Positions 48,086 through 59,800 of a stretch of 64,000 nucleotides of DNA are shown here, piece by piece. Numbering within the stretch: the stretch's first letter is position 1; each line of letters begins with the position of its first letter. This DNA comes from Heterobilharzia americana (taxonomy: Eukaryota; Platyhelminthes; Trematoda; Strigeidida; Schistosomatidae). The notes under the pieces are model-generated. The model had not been told where the DNA came from. It searched no databases and saw only the letters and a program-made list of their open reading frames with translations. The stretch is taken from assembly GCA_944470555.2 (NCBI GenBank), contig OX104128.1:1-64000 (forward strand). The letters are read 5' to 3'. Position numbers and translations under genes: made by a program.

Positions 48086-48374
48086 ACCTTTTTAAATTTT
48101 AGTGGTTTATTATCGGACTGAATCTCGCCTAGGTAAATAGTTCACTAGTTACTAGACTGTCCTAAGACCGAGTGAACAGGGAAGGTTGGGCATAGGGCTA
48201 GCAACCTTACCCCGGAAAACCAATCCAACTGCTACAGAAACTTCAAAGCACAAACGAAATATAAAAGGTAAAAACAAACTCACTCCTCGCTGGAATCAGA
48301 GAGACGAAATGACGCCGGTTGGTGAAAGCCTGTATTCGGGAAGCCAATTGGCTGACGTGTCTTCTCTCCCTAGA

Positions 48375-49120
48375 TGGAAACGAAAGTAAACATGGGGACA
48401 TGGAATGTCCGCATTATGTTTGAACCCAGCAAGGCTGCCCAGGTTGCAAAAGAGATGTAGGGGTACAGCATAGAAGTTCTAGGAATCTGCGAAAGCAGGT
48501 GGAATGGAAGTGGACTCTCCAAACTGTCAACTGGAGAGTCAATAATCTACTCCGGTTACCCAGACGACGACCATGATCACACTGAGTTTTGAAGTGGCTA
48601 TCATGATGTCCCGAGAGCATCGAAGGTTCTCATGCAATGGGGACCAATCTCCTCCAAGATCGTGACAGCAAGAATTAAATCAAAGGAAACGAATGTCACA
48701 ATTATACAATGCTACGCTATGCACCTAAAATTACTGCAGATGGAGAGAAGAAGGAGGAATTCTACAGACAATTGAAATGAGCACTCGCAAGACTCGAGTT
48801 GTTGACATCAAAATTCCAATGGTTTGAGTGACCTGAATGCTAAACTGGTAGCAGACAACACAGGAAGAGAACCAGTCATGGGTGGAGAAGCACTCAGTGA
48901 AATGAATGAGAATGGGGAACTGTTTGCAGACTTCTGTGCATTCAACGATTTGGTGATTGGAGGCACTGTGTACCATCACAAGGATATCCACAAAGCGAGC
49001 GACATGGATTTCAGCAGATGGGCACACTAAAAATCAGATCGACTTCATCTCAATCTGAAGAAGGTGAAGAAGCGGCCTATTGGACACAAGATCAGATGAA
49101 GAAGGGGAGCGGATGTAGAT
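48375..49120 (+). pseudogene. RTE LINE endonuclease remnant
   Basis: Motifs in order: VNMGTWNVRIMFEPSKAAQV, EVLGICESRWNGSGLSKLST (catalytic Glu), NVTIIQCYA with a frame break right after it, SDLNAKLVADNTGREPVMG, and near 49.0 kb the worn MDFSRWAH, stop, KSDRLHL, which corresponds to MDFTSPDGHTKNQIDFISI. The break after QCYA, where text reads CTACGCTATGCACC, is shared with the inverted copy at 24.2 kb. Confidence 0.85.
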
Positions 49121-51250
49121 TCACACCACTCACTATCTAGTGCAAGGAAAGTTGAAGGCCTTCACTAAAGCTGGTGATAGACCACAGTTCAAGTTGAACA
49201 CTGAGAACAGAAACTGAGGGACGAAGCTACAAAGGATATCTTCACGTCATCCATCAGGGCAAAATGGGAGATATCGAGCAACATCCCTGAAGAAGGCTGT
49301 GTGGAAGGGCACTGGAACTCTATGAAACGGATATGGAAGGAAACCTGCATAACCGTGTTAGGGAGGAAGAAGAAAGTAGACAAAGAATGGAATGGATCTA
49401 GACGGATACATGGAAGCTGATAGAGGAGGGAGAGGAGGGTGGTGAAGCAGAAGACAAACCATTGGAAGGTTGAACGACGAGAAGAGGAACTGAGTACAAC
49501 CTATAAAACACTAGACAAGGAAGTCAAGAAGAGTGCGCGGAAATACTGAAGACGCTTCTACGATACACTGGCAAGTGAAGCAGAAGAGGTTGTGGGTAGG
49601 AGAGACATAGACCTGACAACATTATATCAAATAGCCAGGTTACTTACTATCTGGGAAGAGGCAAACGTAGATAAAACCAACGAAGGATAGTGAAGGAAAG
49701 CTGGTTACCAAAGAGGAGAAAGAAAGGAAACGATGGGCTGACCACTTGAGAAAACTCTTGAATCGACTGCCACAACCACTTGCAACTCGTTCAGAAATAA
49801 CACCAACAGCCCAGCCACAGAACTATCAGAGAACACAAACCCTCTGACAAAAGCAAAAGTGGAGTCTTGAACGCCATAAAGCTAGTGAAATCTGGGGGAG
49901 CAGTAGGAGGAGATGGAATCCCGCCAGAAGCACTGAAAACAGACGCAGAGACAACAGTGGACATGCTCACACAACACTACTGTTGTAGAAGGTGTGGAAG
50001 GATGAAAGGGCTCCATCTGCCCATCGGAAGAAGGGCTACCTTGTCAAGCTCCAGAGGAAGGGAGACCTAAATCTTTGCAAAAACTGACGTGGAATCATGC
50101 TGCTGTCCCTGTCCACCCCAAGAAAAATATCAAGCTGCAACACTCTGGAAAGACTTAAAGATGCGCTGGATTCAAAATTACTACAAGAACATGTTGGCTA
50201 GATTCAGAAAGAACTAGACGTGTGCGGACCAAATTGCAACGCTACACATCATCATAGAACAGAACTTAGATGGATATTCAACGCCCTACCTCAACTTCAA
50301 TGATTTTGAAGAGGCCTTCCAAAGCATCGACCGACAAGTAATTTGGAGAGTGCTTCAACATTACAGTATCAGTGCCACAAACCTTTATCAATCTCATTCA
50401 ACAACTATATGAAGACGTCACATGCCAAGTGGTTGACAACGGAAAGCTCAGTGATGACTTTGAAATGGACATGAGTAAGACGAGGTTGCCGCCTTCTATC
50501 ATCACCGATGATCTTCTTCCTTGTGGTCGACTGGACTCGACTGGATCATGCAACATACCATGGGCAGTGGGAAGATGGGCACACGCTTTTTGACTGATGC
50601 AAAGACCCTAGAGGATTTGGATTTCGCCGATGATGATGATTTATGTTTAATGTCGCACAAACTCGATGATCTACAGGCAAAAACTAACAAGTTGGTAGAA
50701 GAGGCGAGGCAGCGAAGGAGGGAATTCTGGTTAGCGTGAAGAAGAGAGAGGTGGTGAAAACATCCAACCAGCAATAACAAGCACCAATCACCATCAACAG
50801 AAGAAACCTAAAGGAATTAGCCTCTTTCACCCACCTGGAAAGCATCATTTCAACTGCAGATGGTGGCAGCGGCACAGATGAGGACGTGAAGGCCAGGTTT
50901 GGAAAAGCAAGACGGTCCTTCAATAACCTGGAACCAGTGTGAAGATCTACTGCATTCAGCATAAAGCGTGAACAACATCCGGATTTTCAACACCAACGTC
51001 AAGTCAGTTATTCTATGTGATGGTCCACAAACTCGGTGCTTCACGAAAAGCATTTCCAACAAACTACAGACATTCATCAACAGCTGCCGCTTACGCACAC
51101 TCCTTACTGAAAATCAGATGGCCAAAAGAATAAGCAACAAGGAACGTACCCCGACTTGCGACGAACCAACCAAGAACCCATCGCCCAACAAATATGCAGA
51201 AGGAAGTGGAGATGGATTGGGCATGCACTAAGAAGACCATTCGGGGACAT
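49121..51250 (+). pseudogene. RTE LINE RT and C-terminal domain remnant
   Basis: Scattered in three frames: DTLASEAEEVVGRRDIDLTT-like linker, LNAIKLVKSGGAVGGDGIPP with EALKTDAETTVDML (49.87 kb), LQQLYEDVTCQVV with KLSDDFEMD (50.4 kb), LEDLDFADDDDLCLMSHKLD (50.6 kb) and NIRIFNTNVKSVILCDGPQT (50.97 kb). It parallels the 20.0-21.8 kb copy throughout and is heavily broken. Confidence 0.87.
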
Positions 51251-51470
51251 CACGCGCTAGGCCATTCGCACTATTGGAACCCAAAGGGGAAACGAAGAGT
51301 TTAGCGTTGGAGGATGACATGGAGGAGATCATATGAGGAAGAAATGAAAGCTTGTGGGTGGTCATGGAGCGAGGTTGAAAAGACTGCAGAGAAGGGAGTG
51401 CAATGGTGACGTGCAACTGAAGCCCTTTGTTCCACAAGCAACCCAAGGGACAAATAAATATCAATAAAAA

Positions 51471-52165
51471 TCATCGGATTCATTTTCTTTTCCACAACAT
51501 CGTTCATTTTCATTTAATATTGACTTGACAAGTAAATATCTCACCACATTTTTCCAAATGTTTTTGTTAACTCATTTCATTTTTCAGGTAAACGTCATCT
51601 CCTAAGTATATTATCTACATTTTTGTTTAGTTTTAGTAATGAATCGTAACTAGGAGTGAAAGTGAGAACAATCTCATTACATACATTTCTGGATGCGTTA
51701 AATTAAAGCGGAATCTGTCAACAATAAAGTTCGTTTACGTTGTTGTACACAACATTTCGCTAACGTAGAGTAATACATAGTAGTAGTGATCCATCTCTGG
51801 ACATTCAAGAAAAATGCCACGTATTTTTCATAAGTGAACGCCGTCAGTGTCAACCCCATAATCTGCAAAGTGTGGCGTGACGACAATGCCAAAACCTGCA
51901 AGCGTATATGTCGATAACGTTTTGTACATTTTCATTTCATCGGATGGTATGTATCATTTAAGTTTTCTGCTGCGCTTACTTCTTAACACTGTACCATTAC
52001 GGACATCACTGAGAGCAATATACATTATGGCTATAATCAGTTTCATGTTAATTCAACTACTTTTTATGCACACCAGTTTATTACTAGCTGTGTTCGCTTA
52101 AACCTAAAATTCTTGACATAGCGTCTTGCAACGCACGTAATCTCCCTTTTTTACTGTGACGTCCA
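51471..52165. other. Non-coding spacer
   Basis: No gene or element recognised. Confidence 0.4.
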
Positions 52166-52167
52166 CC

Positions 52168-52169
<2 letters not shown>

Positions 52170-52236
<67 letters not shown>
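52170..52236. repeat. (TA)n microsatellite
   Basis: About 33 perfect TA units. Likely length-variable between individuals. Confidence 0.97.
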
Positions 52237-52238
<2 letters not shown>

Positions 52239-52239
52239 G

Positions 52240-54425
52240 TATCCTGAGACATAGGGAAAATGCGAATGAGACCTATTATTCTGTTATGAGCGGTTGATTG
52301 TGAGGAACTAGTTGCGTGGTTGATCTTCTGGATAAAGCGGAATGAGTATACGAGACCGGTAGGGCAAGCATATTGTAGACTGATCAAATGCAAGGTCAGT
52401 GTTCAGATTGAATCTGCAGAATTATGTGATTAAGGCAATTACACGAAGTTAAACTTATAACTGTTAACGTGGTAAAAGATAATCCAAAAGTATTTCATTT
52501 GTCTGATTCAAAGACCGTAGTGAATGGCAGTTAAATTCACTGAATGACGTTTCCAGCCTAATTTATTTTCCTCTAGGATAAGAAATAAACAAATGCGGAA
52601 GACAAACACTAGGTGTACACTACCTCAACCACACAATGTAAGTAAAATAAGATGCAGTGACAGCTGTCAGGGTGATCACAGATAGGTGATGTAAAAAACT
52701 GATTTCCTAATGGTTGCTAATCAAAGCAGCAATTGAAAAGCATGCAACGAAAGTGATTTATTACGTAATCAAAGCAGATAACAGATTTTATTACCACTAA
52801 AAGTGTCGGAATCGAAAACACCTAGCGCGTGAAAACCAAATGGAGGGTTCAAGTTGTATAATATTATTGGTATGATTATAAGGAATAAATTGTGTTCTGA
52901 AGGTTATGCAGTATACTTCGATGCATAGCTTGTGCACCATATTCAAAGAACTATTGGAATATAAACTCCTACTTGTATTCATCGTGGACTGACTTCAGCT
53001 GAGCACCAACTGATGTCAGCTTGTGATGAATTCCAACTTGAAATTAAGGAAATCCCAACAAAAATATAGAATGAAATAGTCTCGAGTGCTTATCAGTGAG
53101 TGACTTTCTTCAATTTTAGATAAATACGATCGTATAAGAACGTTTTTGATCAGTGAGAAAAACGTCGTACGTGAGGAGAGATACTTAAAATCAGCATCGG
53201 ATGATGGTTGCACATAATATGCCACGAAATGAAGAATGTAAGAAAATGTGAAGGGTTCAATTTTCACTAAGTGGTTCATGATAACGGGTTACCTGTGGAA
53301 TCCAAATTTCCTAAGTTTGGTTCCTTTTTAAGCTATAGCTACCCTTCGCCGACGAGACTTGGCTTAATCGTCTTAATCAAGTCAAAAGAGGGAAGAATAT
53401 TGATTTCATTTTAATAGTTTGTCGAGTCCTATTACACAATATTTTATTGATCTACTACTTTCATCAGTTTTACTTTCATTTCTAGGTTAAATACATTCTA
53501 TGAACCACTCTATATATTACATAGTCTATTTTGTTATCATTCATACTTTAACTGTTATCAAAAGTACCTTAATCGTTATCACTACTATTATTTACTATTG
53601 TTTGATGCTCAAATATTTATCTTTCCAAAATAGTAATCTAATCTTTCTCATCCTTGATGATTCACAGCCCCATTGTAGTCGAACTAAAATTCCGCACCTT
53701 ATTTTTCTTTTACCTGAAAAGCCTCTCTGACTGATTTACTCATTCACTCACCTGCATTAAATTGATCGTTGTTCAACATCACGACGTAATCGGATGATCG
53801 TAAGGGTCATCTTCTGTACCAAAACCTGAATATTACCCTGAAAACTTAGTTTCAGATTCATACTCTTGAAAAAGATCTTCCTAACAAGATCAAAACTTTA
53901 AGGAATAACACAAAATATTTGTTGATTTTGCTATTTTTTTCTAATACACTACGCCGGGATTACACATGTAAAAATACACCTTATACGATGAATCACTCTA
54001 ACTCGTGGCCCAAGTTTATTCAAACCATCCAGTCCATTATTGGTCAGAATACGTTCAAATAGATGAGAAAATTGCAGATTAGCTGCAGGGAAAGAGTGAA
54101 CTTAAATTTAAACGACAGAACAACAGGATACAAAATTAACTCAAAGCAAAATATCACATGAATGGTTTTATAATTTATACTCTGTGCAGTCATCTTTGGT
54201 TTTGAACCATCGAAGGAATTCAAGGCGGTGAACTCAGGTTCACCGAAGTTACCACTTTGTGGCTGCCACATCCTACAATGATGAGTGTAGAGGCTGAATG
54301 TGTTTACGGGTTCACTCATCTAAAGTAGTTGGACCAGTGCTTAAATCTTCTCAAGGATACAAAAAGCATGCCAGCCTTTCGATAGATTACATTATTCATG
54401 ACACCAACAAGATATATATTAAACT
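52240..54425. other. Non-coding stretch
   Basis: No supportable gene. Short ORFs here are AT-rich and featureless. Confidence 0.4.
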
Positions 54426-54439
54426 CTTATTGGTCTAGT

Positions 54440-54790
54440 GTAACGTGTACCGCAGTTCGTTCTTCTACACTATATGTCTTAGGAACATGGGAGATAAAAT
54501 CAGATGGCATGTGGTGGTCGAACATCGTTGCCTCCTTAGTGCAGGCTATGCGTCATGTTGCCACAAGGTCAGTAGTGTAGAGATCAAGTATAGACTTATG
54601 AGTAGAAGAGGAAAGTCATTTGGTGAGATTGTGGACCTTCCATTGGTTCAGGTGGCTTAGACATACTTTACGCATTTCTTGTCATTGTCTGCTACGTGAC
54701 ACTGTTTCATCGGAAGTAAATGTGAGATAGTCGTACTAACAAATGCCACCAATCCCTAGAATATTTCGATGCTGATGTGAGACGTGCTAG
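54440..54790 (+). mobile_element. LINE C-terminal scrap (RTE-like, second family)
   Basis: The text VVEHRCLLSAGYASCCHKVS, SVEIKYRLMSRRGKSFGEIV and LVQVA resembles the post-RT tail DHRCLR-IA-I-W-HRVSN-EV of another flatworm LINE family. The downstream CHCLLRDTVSSEVN region continues it. It is distinct from the SR2-like copies, short, and probably 5-prime truncated. Confidence 0.55.
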
Positions 54791-54794
54791 AAAA

Positions 54795-55155
54795 TGCAGA
54801 TATTTCCATTGAAATACACGTGATAACAGAAACCACTGTATATGAACTTCTGATATGGCTTCGAATGAATGCAAGTTGTGTAGAGACGTTCACACATTAT
54901 CTTCAACTCAGTCGTCATAATTTTGTTCAGTATTGTCTGATTCCCATTTTCTATCCCTATTCTTACGACTGTCTGCCATTTTTCACAGCGTTTTCCCTTG
55001 TTTTCCCACCACTGATCATAATCCATTTTTGCTTGATGATGTGATGACATATGGTCTGTCCACTTGGACTTTCATGCAGTAATCCTGTGCCCCATTATCA
55101 TCTGTTTATCTCTCTGTCCTCTCGGTTCCAATGATAGGAAATAAGTTTCGGTAAT
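54795..55155. other. Non-coding spacer
   Basis: No feature recognised. Short ORFs on both strands overlap and look like chance. Confidence 0.35.
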
Positions 55156-55159
55156 TTGC

Positions 55160-55345
55160 TTAGTTGTGGCTATCTGAGGAATTCAGGACGCGCATTTCGT
55201 CCTATTTGGGACTCATCAGCCAAACTACCTGCACCCTAGTGAATGAAACTCTAAACTTGTACCCATCTCTTCAAACACCAAAGCGTTACCGAGGAATCCA
55301 CATAGGATCCCATACACCAACACAGGTCGAACAGTCTGATCAAGT
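55160..55345 (-). mobile_element. Hammerhead-bearing SINE (Sm-alpha-like)
   Basis: Minus strand: a worn tRNA-like head (GATTCCTCGGTAACGCTTTG, GTGTTTGA, GATGGGTACAAG) followed by GGGTGCAGGTAG and a hammerhead motif. Text and order match the copies at 11.7 and 61.0 kb. The tRNA A and B boxes are weak, so Pol III activity is doubtful. Confidence 0.8.
55178..55222 (-). ncRNA. Hammerhead ribozyme motif, core intact
   Basis: Minus strand 5-prime to 3-prime: CTGATGA core (55,219-55,213), stem II GTCC paired with GGAC around loop CAAATA, GAAA core (55,198-55,195), a weak short stem III around TGCGCG, and the cleavage triplet GTC (55,89-55,87 of the 55,1xx block, i.e. 55,189-55,187). Stem I can form from TTTGG and CTGAA with wobble pairs. 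All invariant core bases are present. This is the schistosome satellite-type hammerhead (stem II loop CAAATA), known from the Sm-alpha family. Self-cleavage by this copy is inference, since stem III is only about 3 bp. Confidence 0.78.
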
Positions 55346-55349
55346 GTAA

Positions 55350-56640
55350 AAATGGAGAATTGCATGTACATCAACAAATAGGAAATACGTTTGTTTGTAT
55401 ACTGAGTGAAGCCTTCTGCTGAGTACATGACTGATCCATGAGTAATCTTAAGAGAAACGAGTAAAATGAAAGTTGTAAATATTTAGACTAATGAATCATT
55501 TGAAAATAGAATATAATAATTACATAGTACTCCTCACTACATGCCAGTGTCCGTCAATATCATTCCTTTCGTTTGTATCAGTAGCAGCACGAAAAATGAG
55601 TTTGGCGCTTCGTAGTGATTGCGTTTTGAAAATTATTATAATTATTATCAGTGTATCATGATGCTGACACATCTCAGAATTCACATGGAATTTTGACTCA
55701 AAGTATGACGATTACACTAGAGAACAAACAGTTGATAACACGAGTTACCCAACAACAACTGCTATCCTACTTGGATGTTCCACGTTGCTTATTGCAGTGA
55801 TCCATAAAAATTCTTGCTGCTCAAAGCCTTGATAACTTAAGTCAAACCACTCTGAGAAAGTCAACAGTAAACTTGTGTAAACGAAATCTACTCGAACTTG
55901 CTAGAAGAATGCTTTGTGGTTTATCAAGCCTAAGCAGCACCTCTGACAGGAAAAAAAGTTCAGAAACGGTTGTGAGAAAACTGCATCCTCAGTTTTCCTA
56001 CTGAATAATAAACCACAACATTCTGTTTCGGAAAGTGCCCATTCACCGCAACCCAATGTGAGTCAAACAGTTTTGTGAATACTGCAATGCCACTTTGCTC
56101 AAAACATCATTCACTGAGAGCCACTTCATGCACAACTGAATATGACTATTGGCTTTCCAAACTCTCTTCAAATGCTTTTATGCTACTTTTCAATACTTTA
56201 CAGGCGTGTTTCATGAATGATTCATTTAGCCTCTAAATTTTCTTCATTACACCATTCATGTAGTGCAATGCGTTCTCTTCCTGTGTATGCGAAACGTCTG
56301 TATCTCAACTGAATACGCTGTTCACACTGTTAACTTAATCCATAATTAATAAAATGTAAAATCAGAGAAACAAGTTTAACATATTTGATAACAAACAGTT
56401 GATAAAACAATAAGAATACCAGCTACAATGAACGTAATTTATGCATTAATTAAATCAGAAGTTTCTTCAACTAATAGCTAAATGAATGTTTATAGTGAGC
56501 ATAAAATTCTTAAGAACATTTATGAAAGTAATCGATTCTTGTGTTGAACAGTCTTATTGATTGAACAGGGAATTGGCGTTCAATGGTATCACAAAACAAT
56601 ACATCCACCAGTAAATAAAGCTTATGTTAGTTTCTGTAGG
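55350..56640. other. Non-coding region upstream of the micro-exon gene
   Basis: No gene or element recognised. It may hold distal regulatory sequence. Confidence 0.35.
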
Positions 56641-56643
56641 CCA

Positions 56644-56700
56644 CCAATCAGCTATCTGATTTGTCAAACAGTTTTCTAGAGGTTATTTTCAGTATATAAA
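56644..56700 (+). promoter_or_regulatory. CCAAT and TATA boxes of the micro-exon gene
   Basis: CCAATCA at 56,644-56,650 and TATATAAA at 56,693-56,700. The TATA box is 38 nt upstream of the start codon at 56,738, placing transcription start near 56,723 and giving a very short 5-prime UTR. An ATG at 56,722, out of frame, may thus lie at or before the cap site. Confidence 0.6.
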
Positions 56701-56737
56701 GAAGTGACTTTGTTCGTGTTCATGGACATACAGACAC

Positions 56738-56813
56738 ATGGCTGTTCCTTTTTCCTCGTCGGTTTTTCTGGGTCTTCTCATCCTTTTGATTCTGCATACT
56801 TCCATAGCTGAAG
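56738..56813 (+). CDS. MEG exon 1: signal peptide
   Basis: 76 nt from ATG to donor GTTAGT. Encodes MAVPFSSSVF then a Leu/Ile-rich core and TSIAE, with likely cleavage after SIA. Leaves one base (G) for a split codon. Confidence 0.88.
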
Positions 56814-59800
56814 GTTAGTCTTAGGATGCTTTCATCTGTGTGCTTATTCTCCAAAACTGTTACTTTTTACTAACGGATTTCTACACAATTTCTTTTTTGA
56901 TGTCATTGAAATAATCGCATTCCCCTATGGTTGATCAGACTAAGTTGCGTGCATACGTGAGCAATAAAGAAGTACAATGAAGACTTTCCAAGCACTTCTT
57001 TCCTTTACAATGAAACACATTGAAATGATAAATCAACGACATCAGCAGTGCTGGAACTGTGTTATTTCTTATTTTCGAATTCCGTTTTCACGCACTTGAC
57101 GTTTTGTGTTGATACTGTGAGTATGTCAGAAAAATGTGTTTTTGAGGATGAATGCCAATCCATTTGGATGATCTATGAGACATTCACGCTGTGATAATAG
57201 TCATTAGTACCCTACACACACGGACTTTGTTCTGAGATCTTTAGCAGACAAGTAAAAAAACTATACGATGATGCTAACCTACGAACAAGCAAACATTATC
57301 TGCAAGAAGTTTTATGAACGAAATGCACGTTGAGGGTGGTAGATACAGCGAAGCGGCTAATAATAACAACTTAAGGGCTTGTTTTTATAATCTAAGCAGT
57401 AGCAATTGAATAGTTGTATGACCCAATGTGAAGTGCAGTGTAGACTAGAATATGTTTCGTGCATTTTGCATTCATTGTTGTGTTTTGTTTTTTTTTGGCC
57501 GAAAATCCGTTTTCTCATGGCTACCTTGACGTCATATTTGTTCCTTTCGGTGTTTAGGGATGCATAAGGATGCGTGGGACAGCACTTACTGTGAAACCAC
57601 TTCCAGTACGCTGTCTAGATTTCCGCATACAATTCCCCATGTACTTGAGATACTACGATATATCAAGTATATATTCATGTGACTTGACTAGTGACCTAAA
57701 TGGTATTATCTAGAACACCAGGTGTGGGTTTCCATCAACACTCACCTCCTTCAGCTTGTTTTCCCTCATGTTTGATGCAATACAACAAGAAACAAAGATG
57801 TCATGTTTCATCTGTCGTGATAGAAATCAAATCAAACTACGGTTTAATTCCTAACCGGTTGTTTGTTTTCTCATTTGTTTTATGTATTACAGTTAATGAA
57901 ACACAACTGTGTCATCTTCTGGAAGTTGTCTATGAATACAGAGGTAACAAGATTACCCTTTCTTCTCTATAATTATGCATTCTCCTTATGTTTATCTTAG
58001 TATAAGTGGTAATGCATTCCACTTAAAAAGTGCATAAACGTCACTAGTTAGGGTACTTCATGAATGAGGCTGATCTTAAGTTTTCAATACCTGAATATTC
58101 CTAAAACATTTTATCATTATTTTTATTGCTCACAAGGAAATGATTTGTCTGCAGTGTATTTTTAACGTGTTAGTAGTAATGCATAGTAACCAGCAGTGGA
58201 ATACGTGATGTCTGTTTCATCCAAATTTAAACTAACTCACCAGCTGGTAGTATTTGCATCTCAGTGAGTGACATTGTCTCCAGTGGGTCTCAAACCTAGT
58301 AGGCATCGTTTTAAATGACACAGTGTTAGCAAATTCTTAGACTACTTCATCTCAAACGCCACTATTCTTGAGATAATTACAGTCTTGATTTTGCATCTTT
58401 CTCGAAATGCCTGTTCTAAACTGCTTTGCTGACCATAGTCCATTACACTTAAATGAAATCATGGACACTATTCAGGCATCAGTATGAAGTTAGTGCTGAA
58501 GATGTCGTGTAGAAAGATGAAAGCTTCAAGAGTAAACAACTCAGCTCAGAGAGCACAATACAACCAAGACTATCCACCTGAGCTGCAAATATTCTCTACC
58601 ATTTCAAAAACTCTTCAGGCTTCTCCTTACCACCAGATATTAGAGAAGTGCCTGATTAGTTAAGTTTAATCAAGGATTTCACGTGAAAATTTGCGAAATT
58701 AGACTGTAACATTTAAAGATAAAATAATAATTGCATAATTTTGGATGAACTCTCCATGCTTCCATACAGAATTGATTCAAGAAGAAACAAAATCTTCAAT
58801 GAAAACAGTTTCAGAAATGATTAAATTTCAAGGTATGTCAAAGAAATTTTCATTAGTTTTGTTTGCCTAAGACAAAAGATGTTTCGCTTTTCTGTGAACC
58901 TTCACCGATTTACTTGATTAGAAAGTGTTTCGTACGTTTAGTCACCACCTATGGGTTTACAAAGGAGAAAAATTAGTTTTCCAGAATAATATGTTACGTC
59001 ATATCCTTGAGTTCCTGCTTACCGGTATGAGTCATGCTGAGCAATGTGTTAGAATTACGTTAAAAAGGGTTTTATGATATTCTAGTGGGTGTGTGCAGAA
59101 CCGATCTCAGCGACACAGATGCTGCATCCTCACATTATCTTCATCCTCATCGTCATACTGTATGTCAACATTGTCTCATTTTCCTCCCACTGTCCTTATT
59201 TTCACGAATTTTAACCGCTTTGGACTGCTTTCTTCCTTTTTGTTTTGATGCATTGCAGATTGGTGTGCCAATTTAGGGTTACAACTGGTACCGCTTCGTA
59301 GAAATGCTAAGAGCATGTTGATATTCCCTAACTTTCTGTCTGTCTTCTCAGTTCTCATTCTTCTAAGCAAATCTAAACAAATTAGTTCTGATCAAATGCA
59401 ATTTTATCAGCACTGACTTCAGTCAGCAACTGTGCACTAATCTGTGTCCAGTCATCACTCCGATTGGCTTTTGATTTCATAATATATGAGGTTGATTTTC
59501 TCCAATTTGTTCCTTCACTGGACTGTACTGAATGTACTTGAGATTTCGACAGAGAGAAAAAGAAAGTTATTTCCCATTTTCCCCATTTTCTAGGAGAAAT
59601 GAAACACAAGTTTGCTGATTACAGCGAACAACTTGATACATGTAAGTTGACAGTTATCCAAAAAACTTTGAAAAATCAATTTTATTTCAAGTAGACAGTT
59701 GCCTAGTTGATATTTACAATCGGAATGCTCACAGGAAAATGTATACAGGTTAGCAAATGTTTGTATATTTATTGAAAATATTTTTTCAATACGAAGGAAA

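Larger units (their letters stand above)
48086..51470 (+). mobile_element. RTE-clade LINE (SR2-like), full-span but decayed
   Basis: The only RTE copy spanning 5-prime UTR, endonuclease, linker, RT, C-terminal domain and 3-prime UTR. A start codon at 48,375 opens METKVNMGTWNVRIM. The RT catalytic box survives as DFADDDDLCLM with two extra Asp, probably a GAT expansion. The C-terminal domain is at 50.97-51.25 kb and the tail CAACCCAAGGGACAAATAAA at 51.45 kb. Frameshifts and stops are numerous. Confidence 0.9.

Noticed and set aside
52151..52393. ORF with a YIYIYI tract
   Set aside because: Translation of the TA microsatellite.
54784..55050. Overlapping 86-87 codon ORFs on both strands
   Set aside because: No motif, AT-rich, mutually antisense; most likely chance.
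59224..59290. Acceptor with long pyrimidine tract, TTTGATGCATTGCAG, between MEG exons 3 and 4
   Set aside because: The possible donors give 4, 19 or 29 nt, none divisible by three, so it does not fit the phase-1 pattern.
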